This document shows positions 15,729 to 24,578 of a DNA stretch of 64,000 nt, piece after piece. The first letter of the stretch is position 1. The number at the start of each line of letters is the position of its first letter. The DNA comes from Actinoplanes sp. NBC_00393 (GTDB lineage Bacteria > Actinomycetota > Actinomycetes > Mycobacteriales > Micromonosporaceae). The DNA lies in assembly GCF_036053395.1 (NCBI RefSeq), contig NZ_CP107942.1:7706501-7770500 (forward strand). Direction: 5' to 3'. The notes beneath the pieces were generated by a model. That model was not told the DNA's origin, did not search any database, and worked only from the letters and a program-made list of their open reading frames with translations. The translations under genes were made by a program, and so were the position numbers.

Positions 15729-17582
15729 GTGGCCGCTCCCGCGAAGCGAGTCGAGCAGCTGGACCGGGTAGTCATCAGATTCGCCGGCGACTCCGGCGAT
15801 GGTATGCAGCTCACTGGAGACCGGTTCACTTCAGAGACCGCTCAGCTTGGCAACGACATCTCGACCCTGCCCAACTTTCCCGCCGAGATCCGTGCACCAG
15901 CTGGGACGCTCCCCGGCGTGTCCAGCTTTCAGGTGCATTTCGCCGACTACGACATCCTGACCCCCGGTGACGCGCCGAACGTCCTGGTGGCCATGAACCC
16001 GGCGGCGCTCAAGGCCAACCTGGCCGAGCTGCCGGCCGGCGCCGACATCATCGTGAACACCGACGAGTTCACCAAGCGAAATCTGGCGAAGGTCGGATAT
16101 GCGACCAGCCCGCTGGAGGACGACTCGCTCGCTGAGTACGCGGTGCATCCGGTCCCCCTGACCTCGATGACGGTCGCCGCGCTGGCCGACGCGGGCGTCT
16201 CGAAGAAGGACGCCGAGCGGGCCAAGAACATGTTCGCGCTGGGCCTGCTCAGCTGGATGTACTCGCGGCCGTTCCAGTCCACCCTGCGGTTCCTGGAGCG
16301 CAAGTTCGCCAAGCGCCCCGATCTGGTCGCGGCGAACAAGGCCGCCTTCCAGGCCGGGTGGAACTACGGGGAGACCACCGAGGTCTTCGCCGTGCGGTAC
16401 GAGGTGAAGCCCGCCAAGATGCGGCCCGGCACGTACCGGAACATCACCGGTAACCAGGCGCTCGCGCTCGGCCTGGTCGCCGCCGGGGTCCGGTCGAAGC
16501 TGCCGGTCTTCCTGGGCGCCTACCCGATCACCCCGGCGTCGGACATCCTGCACGAGCTCTCCAAGCACAAGAAGTTCGGCGTCACCACGATGCAGGCCGA
16601 GGACGAGATCGCCGCGATCGGCGCGGCGCTCGGGGCCTCGTACGGCGGTGCCCTCGGCGTCACCACGACGAGTGGCCCGGGCGTGGCGCTCAAGGGCGAG
16701 ACCATCTCGCTCGCGATCGCGCTGGAACTGCCGCTGGTGGTCGTCGACGTGCAGCGGGCCGGCCCGTCCACCGGGATGCCGACCAAGACCGAGCAGGCCG
16801 ACCTCAACATGGCCCTGTTCGGCCGGCACGGCGAGGCGCCGCTCGCGGTGATCGCGCCGAAGTCGCCGTCCGACTGCTTCCACGCGGCGCTCGAGGCGGC
16901 CCGGATCGCGCTGACCTACCGCACCCCGGTCATCCTGCTCTCCGACAACTATGTGGCGAGCGGCTCCGAACCGTGGCTGTTGCCGTCCGTCGACGAGCTG
17001 CCCGAGCTGCAGGTCTCCTTCGCCACCGAGCCGAATTCGCCGGACGGGCGCTTCCTGCCCTACCTGCGGGACCCGGAGACGATGGCCCGGCCGTGGGCGG
17101 TCCCGGGCACCGCGGGGCTGGAGCACCGGATCGGTGGCTTGGAGAAGGCCGACAAAACCGGCGACATCTCGTACGACCCGGCCAACCACGAGTTCATGGT
17201 CCGGACCCGGCAGGCACGCATCGACGCCATCCCGGTGCCGGACGTGGACGTCGAGGACCCGGAGGAGAACGCGCGCGTACTCGTACTGGGCTGGGGTTCG
17301 ACCTATGGCCCGATCGGGGCCGCCTGCCGCGCGCTGCGCCAGCGCGGGCTGTCGATCGCGCAGGCCCACCTGCGGCATCTGGCGCCGCTGCCGGCCAACC
17401 TCGGTGAGGTCCTGGCGGGGTACGACAAGGTGGTCGTCCCGGAGATGAACCTCGGTCAGCTCGCCTCGGTGATCCGGGCGAAGTACCTGGTCGACGCGGT
17501 TCCCTTCAACCAGATCAGCGGCCTTCCGTTCACCGCCGCGACGCTGGAGAGCATGCTGGAGGACGTGGTCAAGAATGGTTAG
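15729..17582 (+). CDS. korA: 2-oxoacid:ferredoxin oxidoreductase, alpha (gamma-alpha fusion)
   Basis: A 617-residue subunit. Residues 5-190 are the gamma domain (VVIRFAGDSGDGMQLTGDRF), and the rest is the alpha domain beginning GNQALALGLVAAGVRSKL, with YPITPASDILHEL. With KorB it oxidatively decarboxylates 2-oxoglutarate or a related 2-oxoacid to the acyl-CoA with ferredoxin as acceptor. The GTG at 15729 follows a GGAGG by 6 nt and is preferred to the TTG at 15723. It overlaps korB by 8 bp. The 2-oxoglutarate assignment follows the actinobacterial KorAB family, not a substrate residue I can identify. Confidence 0.92.
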   Translation: MAAPAKRVEQLDRVVIRFAGDSGDGMQLTGDRFTSETAQLGNDISTLPNFPAEIRAPAGTLPGVSSFQVHFADYDILTPGDAPNVLVAMNPAALKANLAELPAGADIIVNTDEFTKRNLAKVGYATSPLEDDSLAEYAVHPVPLTSMTVAALADAGVSKKDAERAKNMFALGLLSWMYSRPFQSTLRFLERKFAKRPDLVAANKAAFQAGWNYGETTEVFAVRYEVKPAKMRPGTYRNITGNQALALGLVAAGVRSKLPVFLGAYPITPASDILHELSKHKKFGVTTMQAEDEIAAIGAALGASYGGALGVTTTSGPGVALKGETISLAIALELPLVVVDVQRAGPSTGMPTKTEQADLNMALFGRHGEAPLAVIAPKSPSDCFHAALEAARIALTYRTPVILLSDNYVASGSEPWLLPSVDELPELQVSFATEPNSPDGRFLPYLRDPETMARPWAVPGTAGLEHRIGGLEKADKTGDISYDPANHEFMVRTRQARIDAIPVPDVDVEDPEENARVLVLGWGSTYGPIGAACRALRQRGLSIAQAHLRHLAPLPANLGEVLAGYDKVVVPEMNLGQLASVIRAKYLVDAVPFNQISGLPFTAATLESMLEDVVKNG

Positions 17583-18594
17583 CCCGGTCGAGTTGAAACT
17601 GACCGCCAAGGACTTCAAGTCCGACCAGGAGGTCCGGTGGTGCCCGGGCTGCGGGGACTACTCGATCCTCGCGGCCATGCAGCGCTTCATGCCGGAGCTG
17701 GGCATCCCCCGGGAGAACATCGTCTTCGTCTCCGGGATCGGCTGCTCCTCGCGCTTCCCGTACTACATGAACACGTACGGGATGCACTCGATCCACGGGC
17801 GGGCCCCGGCGATCGCGACGGGTCTGTCCGCGTCCCGCCCGGACCTGAGCGTCTGGGTGGTCACCGGTGACGGCGACGCGCTGTCGATCGGCGGCAACCA
17901 CCTGATCCACGCGCTGCGCCGCAACGTGAACCTGAAGATCCTGCTCTTCAACAACCGGATCTACGGGCTCACCAAGGGGCAGTATTCGCCCACCTCGGAG
18001 ATCGGCAAGATCACCAAGTCGACGCCGGCAGGGTCGGCGGACTCGCCGTTCAACCCGCTGTCGCTCGCGCTGGGTGCCGAGGCGACGTTCGTGGCCCGGA
18101 CCATCGACTCGGACGCCAAGCACCTGCAGTCCGTGCTGCGAGCCGCGGCCCAGCACGAGGGTTCCGCCTTCGTCGAGATCTACCAGAACTGCAACATCTT
18201 CAACGACGGCGCGTTCGAGCTGATCAAGGACCCGTCGACGCGGGACGAGCACCTGATCCGGCTGGAACAGGGCGAGCCGATCCGGTTCGGCACCGACGGG
18301 CGGTTCTCGGTGGTGCACCCGGAGGGCAGCTTCGGGCTGAAGGTGCAGGAGGGCGGCACCCCGCTGGTGCACGACGCGACCGTGGACGACCCGGCGTACG
18401 CGTTCGCCCTCTCCCGCCTCTCCGGCTCGGACCTCAACACCACCCCGATCGGGGTGTTCCGCAACGTGCAGCGCCCGTCCTACGACGAGATCGTGCGCAA
18501 GCAGGTGCTGGACGCCCGGGCCCAGGCCACCGGCACGCCCGAGGAGATGCTCGGCGACCTGCTCAACGCCGGCGACACCTGGACCATCCTGTAG
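17575..18594 (+). CDS. korB: 2-oxoacid:ferredoxin oxidoreductase, beta subunit
   Basis: A 339-residue thiamine-diphosphate-binding subunit. CPGCGDYSILAAM near residue 22 and GIGCSSRFPYY supply the cysteines typical of the beta subunit, and VVTGDGDALSIGGNHLIHALRRN with the following LFNNRIYGLTKGQYSP is the ThDP/Mg2+ motif. It acts as a heterodimer with KorA in the cytosol. The 8-bp overlap with korA gives stoichiometric coupling, and a strong hairpin ends the operon 30 bp downstream. Confidence 0.95.
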   Translation: MVSPVELKLTAKDFKSDQEVRWCPGCGDYSILAAMQRFMPELGIPRENIVFVSGIGCSSRFPYYMNTYGMHSIHGRAPAIATGLSASRPDLSVWVVTGDGDALSIGGNHLIHALRRNVNLKILLFNNRIYGLTKGQYSPTSEIGKITKSTPAGSADSPFNPLSLALGAEATFVARTIDSDAKHLQSVLRAAAQHEGSAFVEIYQNCNIFNDGAFELIKDPSTRDEHLIRLEQGEPIRFGTDGRFSVVHPEGSFGLKVQEGGTPLVHDATVDDPAYAFALSRLSGSDLNTTPIGVFRNVQRPSYDEIVRKQVLDARAQATGTPEEMLGDLLNAGDTWTIL

Positions 18595-18625
18595 TTTCCG
18601 GTCGCCCCTGTGGTTCCCCGGTCGC

Positions 18626-18656
18626 TCCGGGAGGGGAAGGTCCTTCCCCTCCCGGA
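18626..18656 (+). terminator. korAB terminator
   Basis: Two 15-nt arms, TCCGGGAGGGGAAGG at 18626-18640 and its exact complement at 18642-18656, form a stem immediately after korB. There is no long T-run, as is common in actinobacterial terminators. Confidence 0.8.
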
Positions 18657-18666
18657 TCCGGATCGA

Positions 18667-18672
18667 TAATGT
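18667..18672 (+). promoter_or_regulatory. -10 box of a leaderless DUF574 transcript
   Basis: TAATGT lies 7 nt before the GTG at 18680, just past the korAB terminator; no Shine-Dalgarno is visible. Confidence 0.5.
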
Positions 18673-18679
18673 TCGGTTC

Positions 18680-19498
18680 GTGACCGATGCGCACGGGCTG
18701 GATCCGGAGGTGCACGCCTCGCTCAACACCGAGGTGGCACACTCCGCGCGGTTGTGGAACTACCTGCTCGGCGGCAAGGACAACTTCGCCGCCGACCGCG
18801 AGGCCGCGCAGTATGCGCTGGCCCTGATGCCGGAGCTGGTGCAGTCGGCCCGGGCCAACCGGGAGTTCCTCGGCCGGGCCGTGCGGCATCTGGCCGGCGA
18901 CGCCGGGATCCGGCAGTTCCTGGACATCGGCACCGGCCTGCCCACCGCGGACAACACGCATGAGGTGGCCCAGGGCGTCGCCCCGGACAGCCGGATCGTC
19001 TACGTGGACAACGACCCGATGGTGCTGGTGCACGCCCGGGCCCTGCTGAACAGCACACCCGAGGGCGCCACCGACTACGTCGACGCCGACATCCGGGACA
19101 CCCCACACATCCTGTCGCAGGCGCGGGACACCCTCGACTTCGACCAACCGATCGCGATCATGCTGCTCGGCATCGTGAATTTCGTGGTCGACGACGCCGA
19201 GGCGACCCGAATCGTGCGTGATCTCGTCGCCGCCGTCCCGTCCGGGAGCTACCTGGTGATGTCGCACCCGACCAAGGAGGTCAACGGTGCGGCGGTCGAG
19301 CAGTCGATGAAACAGTGGAACGAGAGCGGCGCGGCCCCGATCTGCGCGCGCAGCCGGGACGAGATCGCCGCCTTCTTCACCGGCCTGGAGCTGCTCGACC
19401 CGGGCGTCGTGACCTGCTCGGCATGGCGGCCCGACCCGGCCCGGCCGGGCATCACCGACAAGGTCTCCGAGTTCGCCGGGGTCGGCCGCAAGCCCTAG
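18680..19498 (+). CDS. DUF574-type SAM-dependent methyltransferase
   Basis: A 272-residue protein of the actinobacterial S-adenosylmethionine methyltransferase family DUF574 (Methyltransf_19). RLWNYLLGGKDNFAADREAA near residue 24 is the family hallmark, followed by the SAM site QFLDIGTGLPTADNTHEVAQ and VYVDNDPMVLVHARALL. These genes are highly expanded in actinobacteria and the substrates are unknown. It is expressed from its own apparently leaderless promoter, and its last 4 bp overlap the convergent potassium channel gene. Confidence 0.92.
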   Translation: MTDAHGLDPEVHASLNTEVAHSARLWNYLLGGKDNFAADREAAQYALALMPELVQSARANREFLGRAVRHLAGDAGIRQFLDIGTGLPTADNTHEVAQGVAPDSRIVYVDNDPMVLVHARALLNSTPEGATDYVDADIRDTPHILSQARDTLDFDQPIAIMLLGIVNFVVDDAEATRIVRDLVAAVPSGSYLVMSHPTKEVNGAAVEQSMKQWNESGAAPICARSRDEIAAFFTGLELLDPGVVTCSAWRPDPARPGITDKVSEFAGVGRKP

Positions 19499-20511
19499 AC
19501 CGACACCCCGTTGTGCGAGTTCTCGTCGTCGCGGATGTAGACCAGCAGGTCCCCGGTCTCGATGTTGATGGCGTGCTCGCCGCCGAGCGGCAGCACCTTG
19601 CCGCGGCGGATCAGCGCCACCACCAGCGTCGGCAGCTCACGCGGGTTGCGGCCCACCTCGGCCCGCTCGGCTGAACGCATCGCCAGCGCCATGCCCTGGC
19701 CGGGGGTGAGCAGGTCCTCCACCACGTCGATCAGCGGCGGCGCGGTGGTGGTCAGGCCGAGCAGCCGGCCGGCCGTGGAGGACGAGACGATCACGTGGTG
19801 CGCGCCGCTCTGCTTGAGCAGCGCCGCGTTCTCCTGCTCCCGGACCGCCGCGATGATCCGGACCTGCCCGGCGGTCAACTGCCGCACGGTCAGGGTGATC
19901 AGGACCGAGGCCTCGTCCCGGTCGGTGGCGATGATGACCGACTTGCAGTTCTTCACGTCGGCCTCGTTGAGCACCGCGGACCGGGTGGCGTCGCCCTCGA
20001 TGACGACGAACCCGCCGGCCGTCGCCTGCCGGACGCCGGCCTCCCGGTTCTCCACGATGACGATGCGCGACTTGTCGTACCCGGTCTCCAGCAGCGCGGC
20101 GACGGCGGCCCGGCCCTTCGTGCCGTAGCCGCAGATGATCACGTGGTCCTTCAACTTCCGCCTCCACCGGGTGACCCGCAGGCCCTTGCGGTACTGGTCG
20201 GTCAGCACCTCGAGCGTGGTGCCGACCAGGATGATCAGGAAGAGCACCCGGGCCGGGGTGATGAACAGGACGTTCACCAGCCGCGCGCTCTCGGTCACCG
20301 GGGTGATATCGCCGTAGCCGGTGGTGGAGAGCGTGACCACGGCGTAGTAGAAGCAGTCGAGAAGGCTCAGCCCGTCCTCGTTGACGTCCCGGTAGCCCTC
20401 CCGGTCCGCATAGATCACGGTCACCGAGACGACGACCAGGGTGCACGCCATCAACAACCGGACGCCGAGCGCCCGCAACGGTCCCTGTCGGACCAGCGGT
20501 AGATGAATCAT
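19495..20511 (-). CDS. two-helix K+ channel with RCK/TrkA domains
   Basis: A 338-residue channel subunit. One helix at residues 15-34, a pore loop with the K+ filter TLSTTGYGD near residue 62, and a second helix (VLFITPARVLFLIILVGTTL) are followed by a Rossmann RCK domain (HVIICGYGTKGRAAVAALL) and a TrkA-C-like end (GDLLVYI). It is expected to form tetramers in the membrane with a nucleotide or cation gating ring. Its 3' end overlaps the DUF574 gene by 4 bp, and the upstream side holds the phospholipase gene divergently. Confidence 0.93.
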   Translation of the reverse strand: MIHLPLVRQGPLRALGVRLLMACTLVVVSVTVIYADREGYRDVNEDGLSLLDCFYYAVVTLSTTGYGDITPVTESARLVNVLFITPARVLFLIILVGTTLEVLTDQYRKGLRVTRWRRKLKDHVIICGYGTKGRAAVAALLETGYDKSRIVIVENREAGVRQATAGGFVVIEGDATRSAVLNEADVKNCKSVIIATDRDEASVLITLTVRQLTAGQVRIIAAVREQENAALLKQSGAHHVIVSSSTAGRLLGLTTTAPPLIDVVEDLLTPGQGMALAMRSAERAEVGRNPRELPTLVVALIRRGKVLPLGGEHAINIETGDLLVYIRDDENSHNGVSV

Positions 20512-20573
20512 GGAACCGCCTGCACGGACACACCCTAACGGTCAAGCTGAAGGTCGCACCTGGAGGAGGCACG

Positions 20574-21035
20574 ATGATTCGCCTTGCGATCCGCCGCGCC
20601 GCCGTCGCGGGTTTCCTGCTGGCCGGCACGACGATACTGCCGACCGGGTCCGCGTGGGGGACGGTCGTCGACAAGGCGACCCTGCTGGCCCGGTGGACCC
20701 AGCCCACCGCGGCCAGCACCGCCGCATGGAACGCTGCCCGGCTCGATCGGGAACGCTGGGCGGCGTACGGGTTCGACTGGTCGACCGACTACTGCTCGCA
20801 CGGTCCGGAGCGCCCCTTCGGATTCAAGTTTCAGAACGCCTGCTGGCACCACGACTTCGGCTATCGCAACTACCGGGCGGCAGGCGTCTTCGCGGAACAC
20901 AAGCGGCGCCTGGACCGGGTGTTCCGGGCCGATCTGCGGCGCACCTGCGACGAACACCGGCGGCTGGTCCAGCCCGTCTGCAACACCGTGGCCTGGGGTT
21001 ATTATCAGGCCACGGTGTTACTCGGCGACGCCTAG
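20574..21035 (+). CDS. secreted prokaryotic phospholipase A2
   Basis: A 153-residue protein with a signal peptide (AAVAGFLLAGTTILPTGSAWG, cleavage near residue 29) and a mature domain of the bacterial PLA2 fold. DYCSHGPERPFGFKF is the Ca2+-binding loop and CWHHDFGYRNYRAA contains the catalytic His-Asp pair; four Cys can form two disulphides, as in the Streptomyces enzyme. It hydrolyses the sn-2 ester of phospholipids outside the cell. The 3' end overlaps the convergent cyclase/AAA gene by 18 bp. Confidence 0.93.
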   Translation: MIRLAIRRAAVAGFLLAGTTILPTGSAWGTVVDKATLLARWTQPTAASTAAWNAARLDRERWAAYGFDWSTDYCSHGPERPFGFKFQNACWHHDFGYRNYRAAGVFAEHKRRLDRVFRADLRRTCDEHRRLVQPVCNTVAWGYYQATVLLGDA

Positions 21036-23642
21036 CTGGGCAAACCGGGCCGCGCCGTCCTCCAGGTCCGGGTGCTCGACGGCCAGCGCCATGGCGACCA
21101 CCTGATCGAAACCCAGATCGGCGCCGTCCGCGTACGCGGCATCGAAAGCGGCATCGCCGAGCGCCGCCCGCAGGGCGGTCTGCTGCGCCGACCAGAACGC
21201 GCCGAACGACTCGGTGCGCTGCGCGCCACGCGCCGCCTCCGCACCACCGAAGAGCACGGTCGCGGTGGCCGGGTCACCGCCGAGCACACATCGCACCGCG
21301 ATCGCGGCGACCGCATCCGCCGCGGCGCCCCGGAAGCCGTGCCGCAGCCGGGACCGCAACGCCACCACCAGATGATCGTGGGCGGCCACCAGGTCGCCAC
21401 GGCGCAACGCGACCATGCCGAGCAGCCAGTCCACGGCGCGGCGGCCGCGATCCTCCGGGTGCACGGCCTCGAGCTGACGGGCGGCGCCCAGCTGCTCGGC
21501 CGCCTCGACCAGGGCATCCCGTCGCCAGAGCAGCTCGGCCAGAGACAGCACGGCCGGCAGGGCGGCAGCCGCCACCCCGGCCCGCTCGGCATCGGCGATC
21601 ACCGCGCGGCAGGCCCGCTCCGCGGTGGCGTCGTCGACGCTGTCCAACTGGACCCGCCGCGCGGCGAGCACCCGGATCAACATCGCCGGGTCGCCGGCAC
21701 GGTGTGCCGCCTCCTCCGCCTCGCGCAGGTGACGATTCCGGTCGGTACGGTCCTCGGCCAGCCCGGCGCGCACCAGATGGGCGCCGGCCAGCTCGGCGGG
21801 TGACACGTCGGCGCCGGCGAACCGCTGATACAGCATGGACAGTAGCTCGCGGCCCGTACCGGCTCCGCCGTGCTCACGCCACCACGGGTCCAGCGCGCCG
21901 GCCAGACGCAGACCGGCATGTACGTCACCGCAGCTCGCGGCCCAGCGCAGCGCGGACTGCCACTCGGGCACGTGCGGGGCCAGCTCGGTCAGCGAGACGG
22001 TCCGCACCTGGCCGTCGGTGTCCACCGTGATGCTGTCGAGGGTCTCCAGGGACCAGGCGAGATGGCGGTCCCGGACGGCCGGTTCGTCGCCGGACGCGGT
22101 GAGCTGGCGGAGCGCGTACGCCCGTACCTGATCGGAAAGCCGGTAGCGCGGCCCCGGCACCACCTCGACCAGCGACTTGTCGGCAAGCTCGGAGAGCGCG
22201 CCGAGCGCTCCGGCGCCGCATCCCTCGACCGTCGCAAGATCCACCGGGCCGGCGAAGACGGCCAGCCGGCGCAACAGGCCGGCGGCCTGGCTGCCGAGCG
22301 TCCGATAGGACCAGGCCAGGTTGTTGGTCAGGCTCGCATGCCGGCCCTCCCCGGCCGAATCGTTGTCCAGCGCACGCAGCGGATCGTCCAGACGCCGCGC
22401 CAACTGCTCCGCGGGCAGCAGCCGCAGACGCGCCGCCGCCAACTCGATCGCCAGCGGCGACCCCTCGAGCCGCGCTGCCAGCCGGGCCAGCTGCGCCTCA
22501 CCGTCAATCGGCCGGCCACCCTGCGCCGCCGCGGCACGATCCCGCAGCAGAGCGAACGCATCCCCCGGCACCAGCGGCGGAATCCGCCAGACCGTCTCGC
22601 CGTCCAGACCCAGCGGTGCCCGCCCGGTAGCCACCACATCCAGCCGCCGGCACCGGCTGAGCAGGCGATGCGCCAGATCGGCGGTCAACGCCGGCGCGGC
22701 ATCGCAGGTCTGCAACAGCACCAGCATGCGCCGTTCGGCGCAGTGCTCGACCAAGGTCTCGATCATCGGGCGACCCGGTTCCGGTCGCAGGCCGAGAGCC
22801 GCGGCCAAGCCGGTGGGCAGGCCGCTCGACGCGGTCGCGGCATCAATCGTCCAAACACCATCGGGGTACGCCGGAAGCAGCCGATCCGCCACCGCAAGGG
22901 TGAGCCGCGTCTTGCCGGAACCACCCGGGCCCACCACCGTGACCAGCCGGTTGTGGCTGATCAGCTCGGCCAGTTCGTTGCTCTCGGCCCGTCGCCCGAC
23001 GAAGGCGCTGTGCTCGGCGGGCAGATTGTGCCGGGGCGCCTCAGCCGTCCGCGGCCGCGGGAACTCCCGGTCCAGACCCGGTGCGATGACCTGGAAGATC
23101 CGCTCGTCGTCGTCGAAACCCCGCAACCGGTAGGCGCCCAGGTCGAGCAGATCGACCGACGCCAGGGTGGCCGCGGCCGCTCTGCCGCCCGCCGTGGCGT
23201 AGGTGGCGGTGACAGCCAAGGCGGTCGCCTCCGAGCAGAGCACCTGGCCGCCATGGGCCGCAGCGGACACACGGGCGGCGCGGTGCACCTCGGCACTCGC
23301 GTACTCCTGGCCGACCGGAGTGGCCCGGCCGGTGTGCAGTCCCATCCGGACGCGCGGCACCGCGTCCCGGCGCGGCCAGTCGAAAGCGGACAGTCGCCGT
23401 TGCGCCTCGACGCATGCCGCAACCGCCGAATCGGCATCGGCGAACGCCACGAAAAAGGAGTCACCCTCAGTTAGTAGCTCGACACCATCGAAGTCTCTGA
23501 GCACAGCGCGTAGCACCGAACGATGCGCTCCGAGAACCTCTCGGTATGCCTCGCCGAGCATCCGGGCCAGTCGTGTCGAGCCCTCGATGTCAGTGAACAT
23601 AAAGGTCACCAGACCGCTAGGTAGCTCGCTCCGTCCCGACAC
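21018..23642 (-). CDS. class III cyclase-like/AAA-TPR regulator
   Basis: An 874-residue multidomain protein. Residues 10-175 form a class III nucleotidyl cyclase homology domain (FTDIEGSTRL). Then come an AAA/NB-ARC-type ATPase (VVGPGGSGKTRLTLAVA, residues about 230-480) and a long helical TPR-like C-terminus. The second metal Asp sits in EGDSFFVAF instead of GDGF, the base-selecting Lys is missing, and the transition-state Asn of the usual NxxAR is His (EVHRAARV), so cAMP synthesis is doubtful. No HTH is seen. GTG 23642 has GGAGG 7 nt upstream and is preferred to an upstream frame start at 23702. Confidence 0.88.
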   Translation of the reverse strand: MSGRSELPSGLVTFMFTDIEGSTRLARMLGEAYREVLGAHRSVLRAVLRDFDGVELLTEGDSFFVAFADADSAVAACVEAQRRLSAFDWPRRDAVPRVRMGLHTGRATPVGQEYASAEVHRAARVSAAAHGGQVLCSEATALAVTATYATAGGRAAAATLASVDLLDLGAYRLRGFDDDERIFQVIAPGLDREFPRPRTAEAPRHNLPAEHSAFVGRRAESNELAELISHNRLVTVVGPGGSGKTRLTLAVADRLLPAYPDGVWTIDAATASSGLPTGLAAALGLRPEPGRPMIETLVEHCAERRMLVLLQTCDAAPALTADLAHRLLSRCRRLDVVATGRAPLGLDGETVWRIPPLVPGDAFALLRDRAAAAQGGRPIDGEAQLARLAARLEGSPLAIELAAARLRLLPAEQLARRLDDPLRALDNDSAGEGRHASLTNNLAWSYRTLGSQAAGLLRRLAVFAGPVDLATVEGCGAGALGALSELADKSLVEVVPGPRYRLSDQVRAYALRQLTASGDEPAVRDRHLAWSLETLDSITVDTDGQVRTVSLTELAPHVPEWQSALRWAASCGDVHAGLRLAGALDPWWREHGGAGTGRELLSMLYQRFAGADVSPAELAGAHLVRAGLAEDRTDRNRHLREAEEAAHRAGDPAMLIRVLAARRVQLDSVDDATAERACRAVIADAERAGVAAAALPAVLSLAELLWRRDALVEAAEQLGAARQLEAVHPEDRGRRAVDWLLGMVALRRGDLVAAHDHLVVALRSRLRHGFRGAAADAVAAIAVRCVLGGDPATATVLFGGAEAARGAQRTESFGAFWSAQQTALRAALGDAAFDAAYADGADLGFDQVVAMALAVEHPDLEDGAARFAQLGVAE

Positions 23643-24252
23643 GGTGGAACCTCCGCCCCCTTTGTGGAAGTCGCGCCTCATGCTGCCGTATCTCTGCGTC
23701 ACCGCCCATCGTAGAAACGGACGGTAATCATTTTCCCGCCACTGACCGACCCCGTACGGAGGACAAACCCGATCGCGGCATCGACGGTGGCATACGGGAC
23801 TACGCGTCTCGTAACGAAAGAGATCGAACGCGGGAAACGCCGCGCTCGGTCAAAACCGTCGGGCCGTTCGGGTGTACCCGTATGGGGCACGCGGAAGGAC
23901 ACGCCCTGCAAGCGCCGCCTCACCGGGTGGAGTCGGCGTGCTTTTGCCGCGCGGCCGTCTGGGGGCCGGCCACGCGGCGTCCTCCTTGATCAGTCTCTGG
24001 TCAGTTCTTACTCAGCTCTTGCTGAGCGCCTTACTCCGCGCCTGCTTACGCTGCCTGGCTCACGCTGCCTGGCCGCCCTGCTCGCGCTGCCATGCTTGCG
24101 CTGCGCTGCTTGCGCTGCCCTGCTTGCGCTGCCCTGCCCTGCCCTGCCCTGCCCTGCCCTGCCCTGCCCTGCCCTGCCCTGCCCTGCCCTGCCCTGCTTG
24201 CGCTGCGCTGCGCTGCTTGCGCTGCGCTGCCCTGCTTGCGCTGCTGGCTTGA
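23643..24252. other. 610-bp gap with low-complexity 3' part
   Basis: Upstream region of the cyclase/AAA gene and downstream region of fmdB. I see no protein gene at 23643-24010. An imperfect 12-bp inverted repeat (23946-23957 with 23967-23978, one mismatch) may end fmdB transcription, and CTCAGC/GCTGAG with a 4-nt loop lies at 24011-24026. From about 24033 the sequence is made of CTGC/CTTGCG variants flanking a pure pentanucleotide array. Confidence 0.6.
24131..24195. repeat. pentanucleotide tandem repeat (GCCCT)13
   Basis: Thirteen uninterrupted GCCCT units, flanked on both sides by related CTGCTTGCG variants (24033-24245). It lies 58 bp beyond the fmdB stop and about 490 bp upstream of the cyclase/AAA start. 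Confidence 0.95.
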
Positions 24253-24477
24253 TCAGCAGCCGCAGGCGCCGCCGCAACAGCCGCCTCCGCCGCTGCCGCC
24301 CGCCGCTGGCCCGGATGGCGCTGGGCCACCCCGCCCGGTCACGGTGACTGTGGACAGCAGCTTGACGGTGTCGTCGTGGCCTCCCGGGCAGGCTGCCGGA
24401 GCGCTCGCCTCACTCATCGGACGACTGACCTCGAAGGTGGCGCCGCAGGCGCGGCACCGGAACTCGTAGCGCGGCAT
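24253..24477 (-). CDS. FmdB-family zinc-ribbon protein
   Basis: A 74-residue protein. MPRYEFRCRACGATFEVSRPM is the standard FmdB N-terminus, with CxxC at residues 8-11 and further Cys at about 30. The second half is Gly-rich and ends CCGGACGC, replacing the usual second CxxC spacing. FmdB-type proteins were named from a putative regulator, and the role of the small actinobacterial forms is unknown. The ATG lies 6 nt from a TACGCT -10 box, so the message may be leaderless. It is divergent from the transglycosylase gene. Confidence 0.88.
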   Translation of the reverse strand: MPRYEFRCRACGATFEVSRPMSEASAPAACPGGHDDTVKLLSTVTVTGRGGPAPSGPAAGGSGGGGCCGGACGC

Positions 24478-24483
24478 CCGACC

Positions 24484-24572
24484 AGCGTAGGGCCCCTATA
24501 GGCAGTTGCGCACGGGGGTTTGTCCACAGGCCTGGCGCGAGCTCCCCGGGGAGTGACACAGACGGGTAGGGT
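24484..24572. promoter_or_regulatory. divergent leaderless promoters (fmdB / transglycosylase)
   Basis: TACGCT (minus strand, 24489-24484) is 6 nt before the fmdB ATG, and TAGGGT (24567-24572) is 6 nt before the GTG of the transglycosylase gene. The 101-bp gap holds both. Confidence 0.5.
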
Positions 24573-24578
24573 CGACCC

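Noticed and set aside
15831..17618. 595-residue minus-strand frame
   Set aside because: Antisense to korA; His/Arg/Gly-rich with no recognisable domain.
24008..24329. Protein coding in the GCCCT block
   Set aside because: All phases open through low complexity; products are simple repeats, and the fmdB gene occupies part of the interval.
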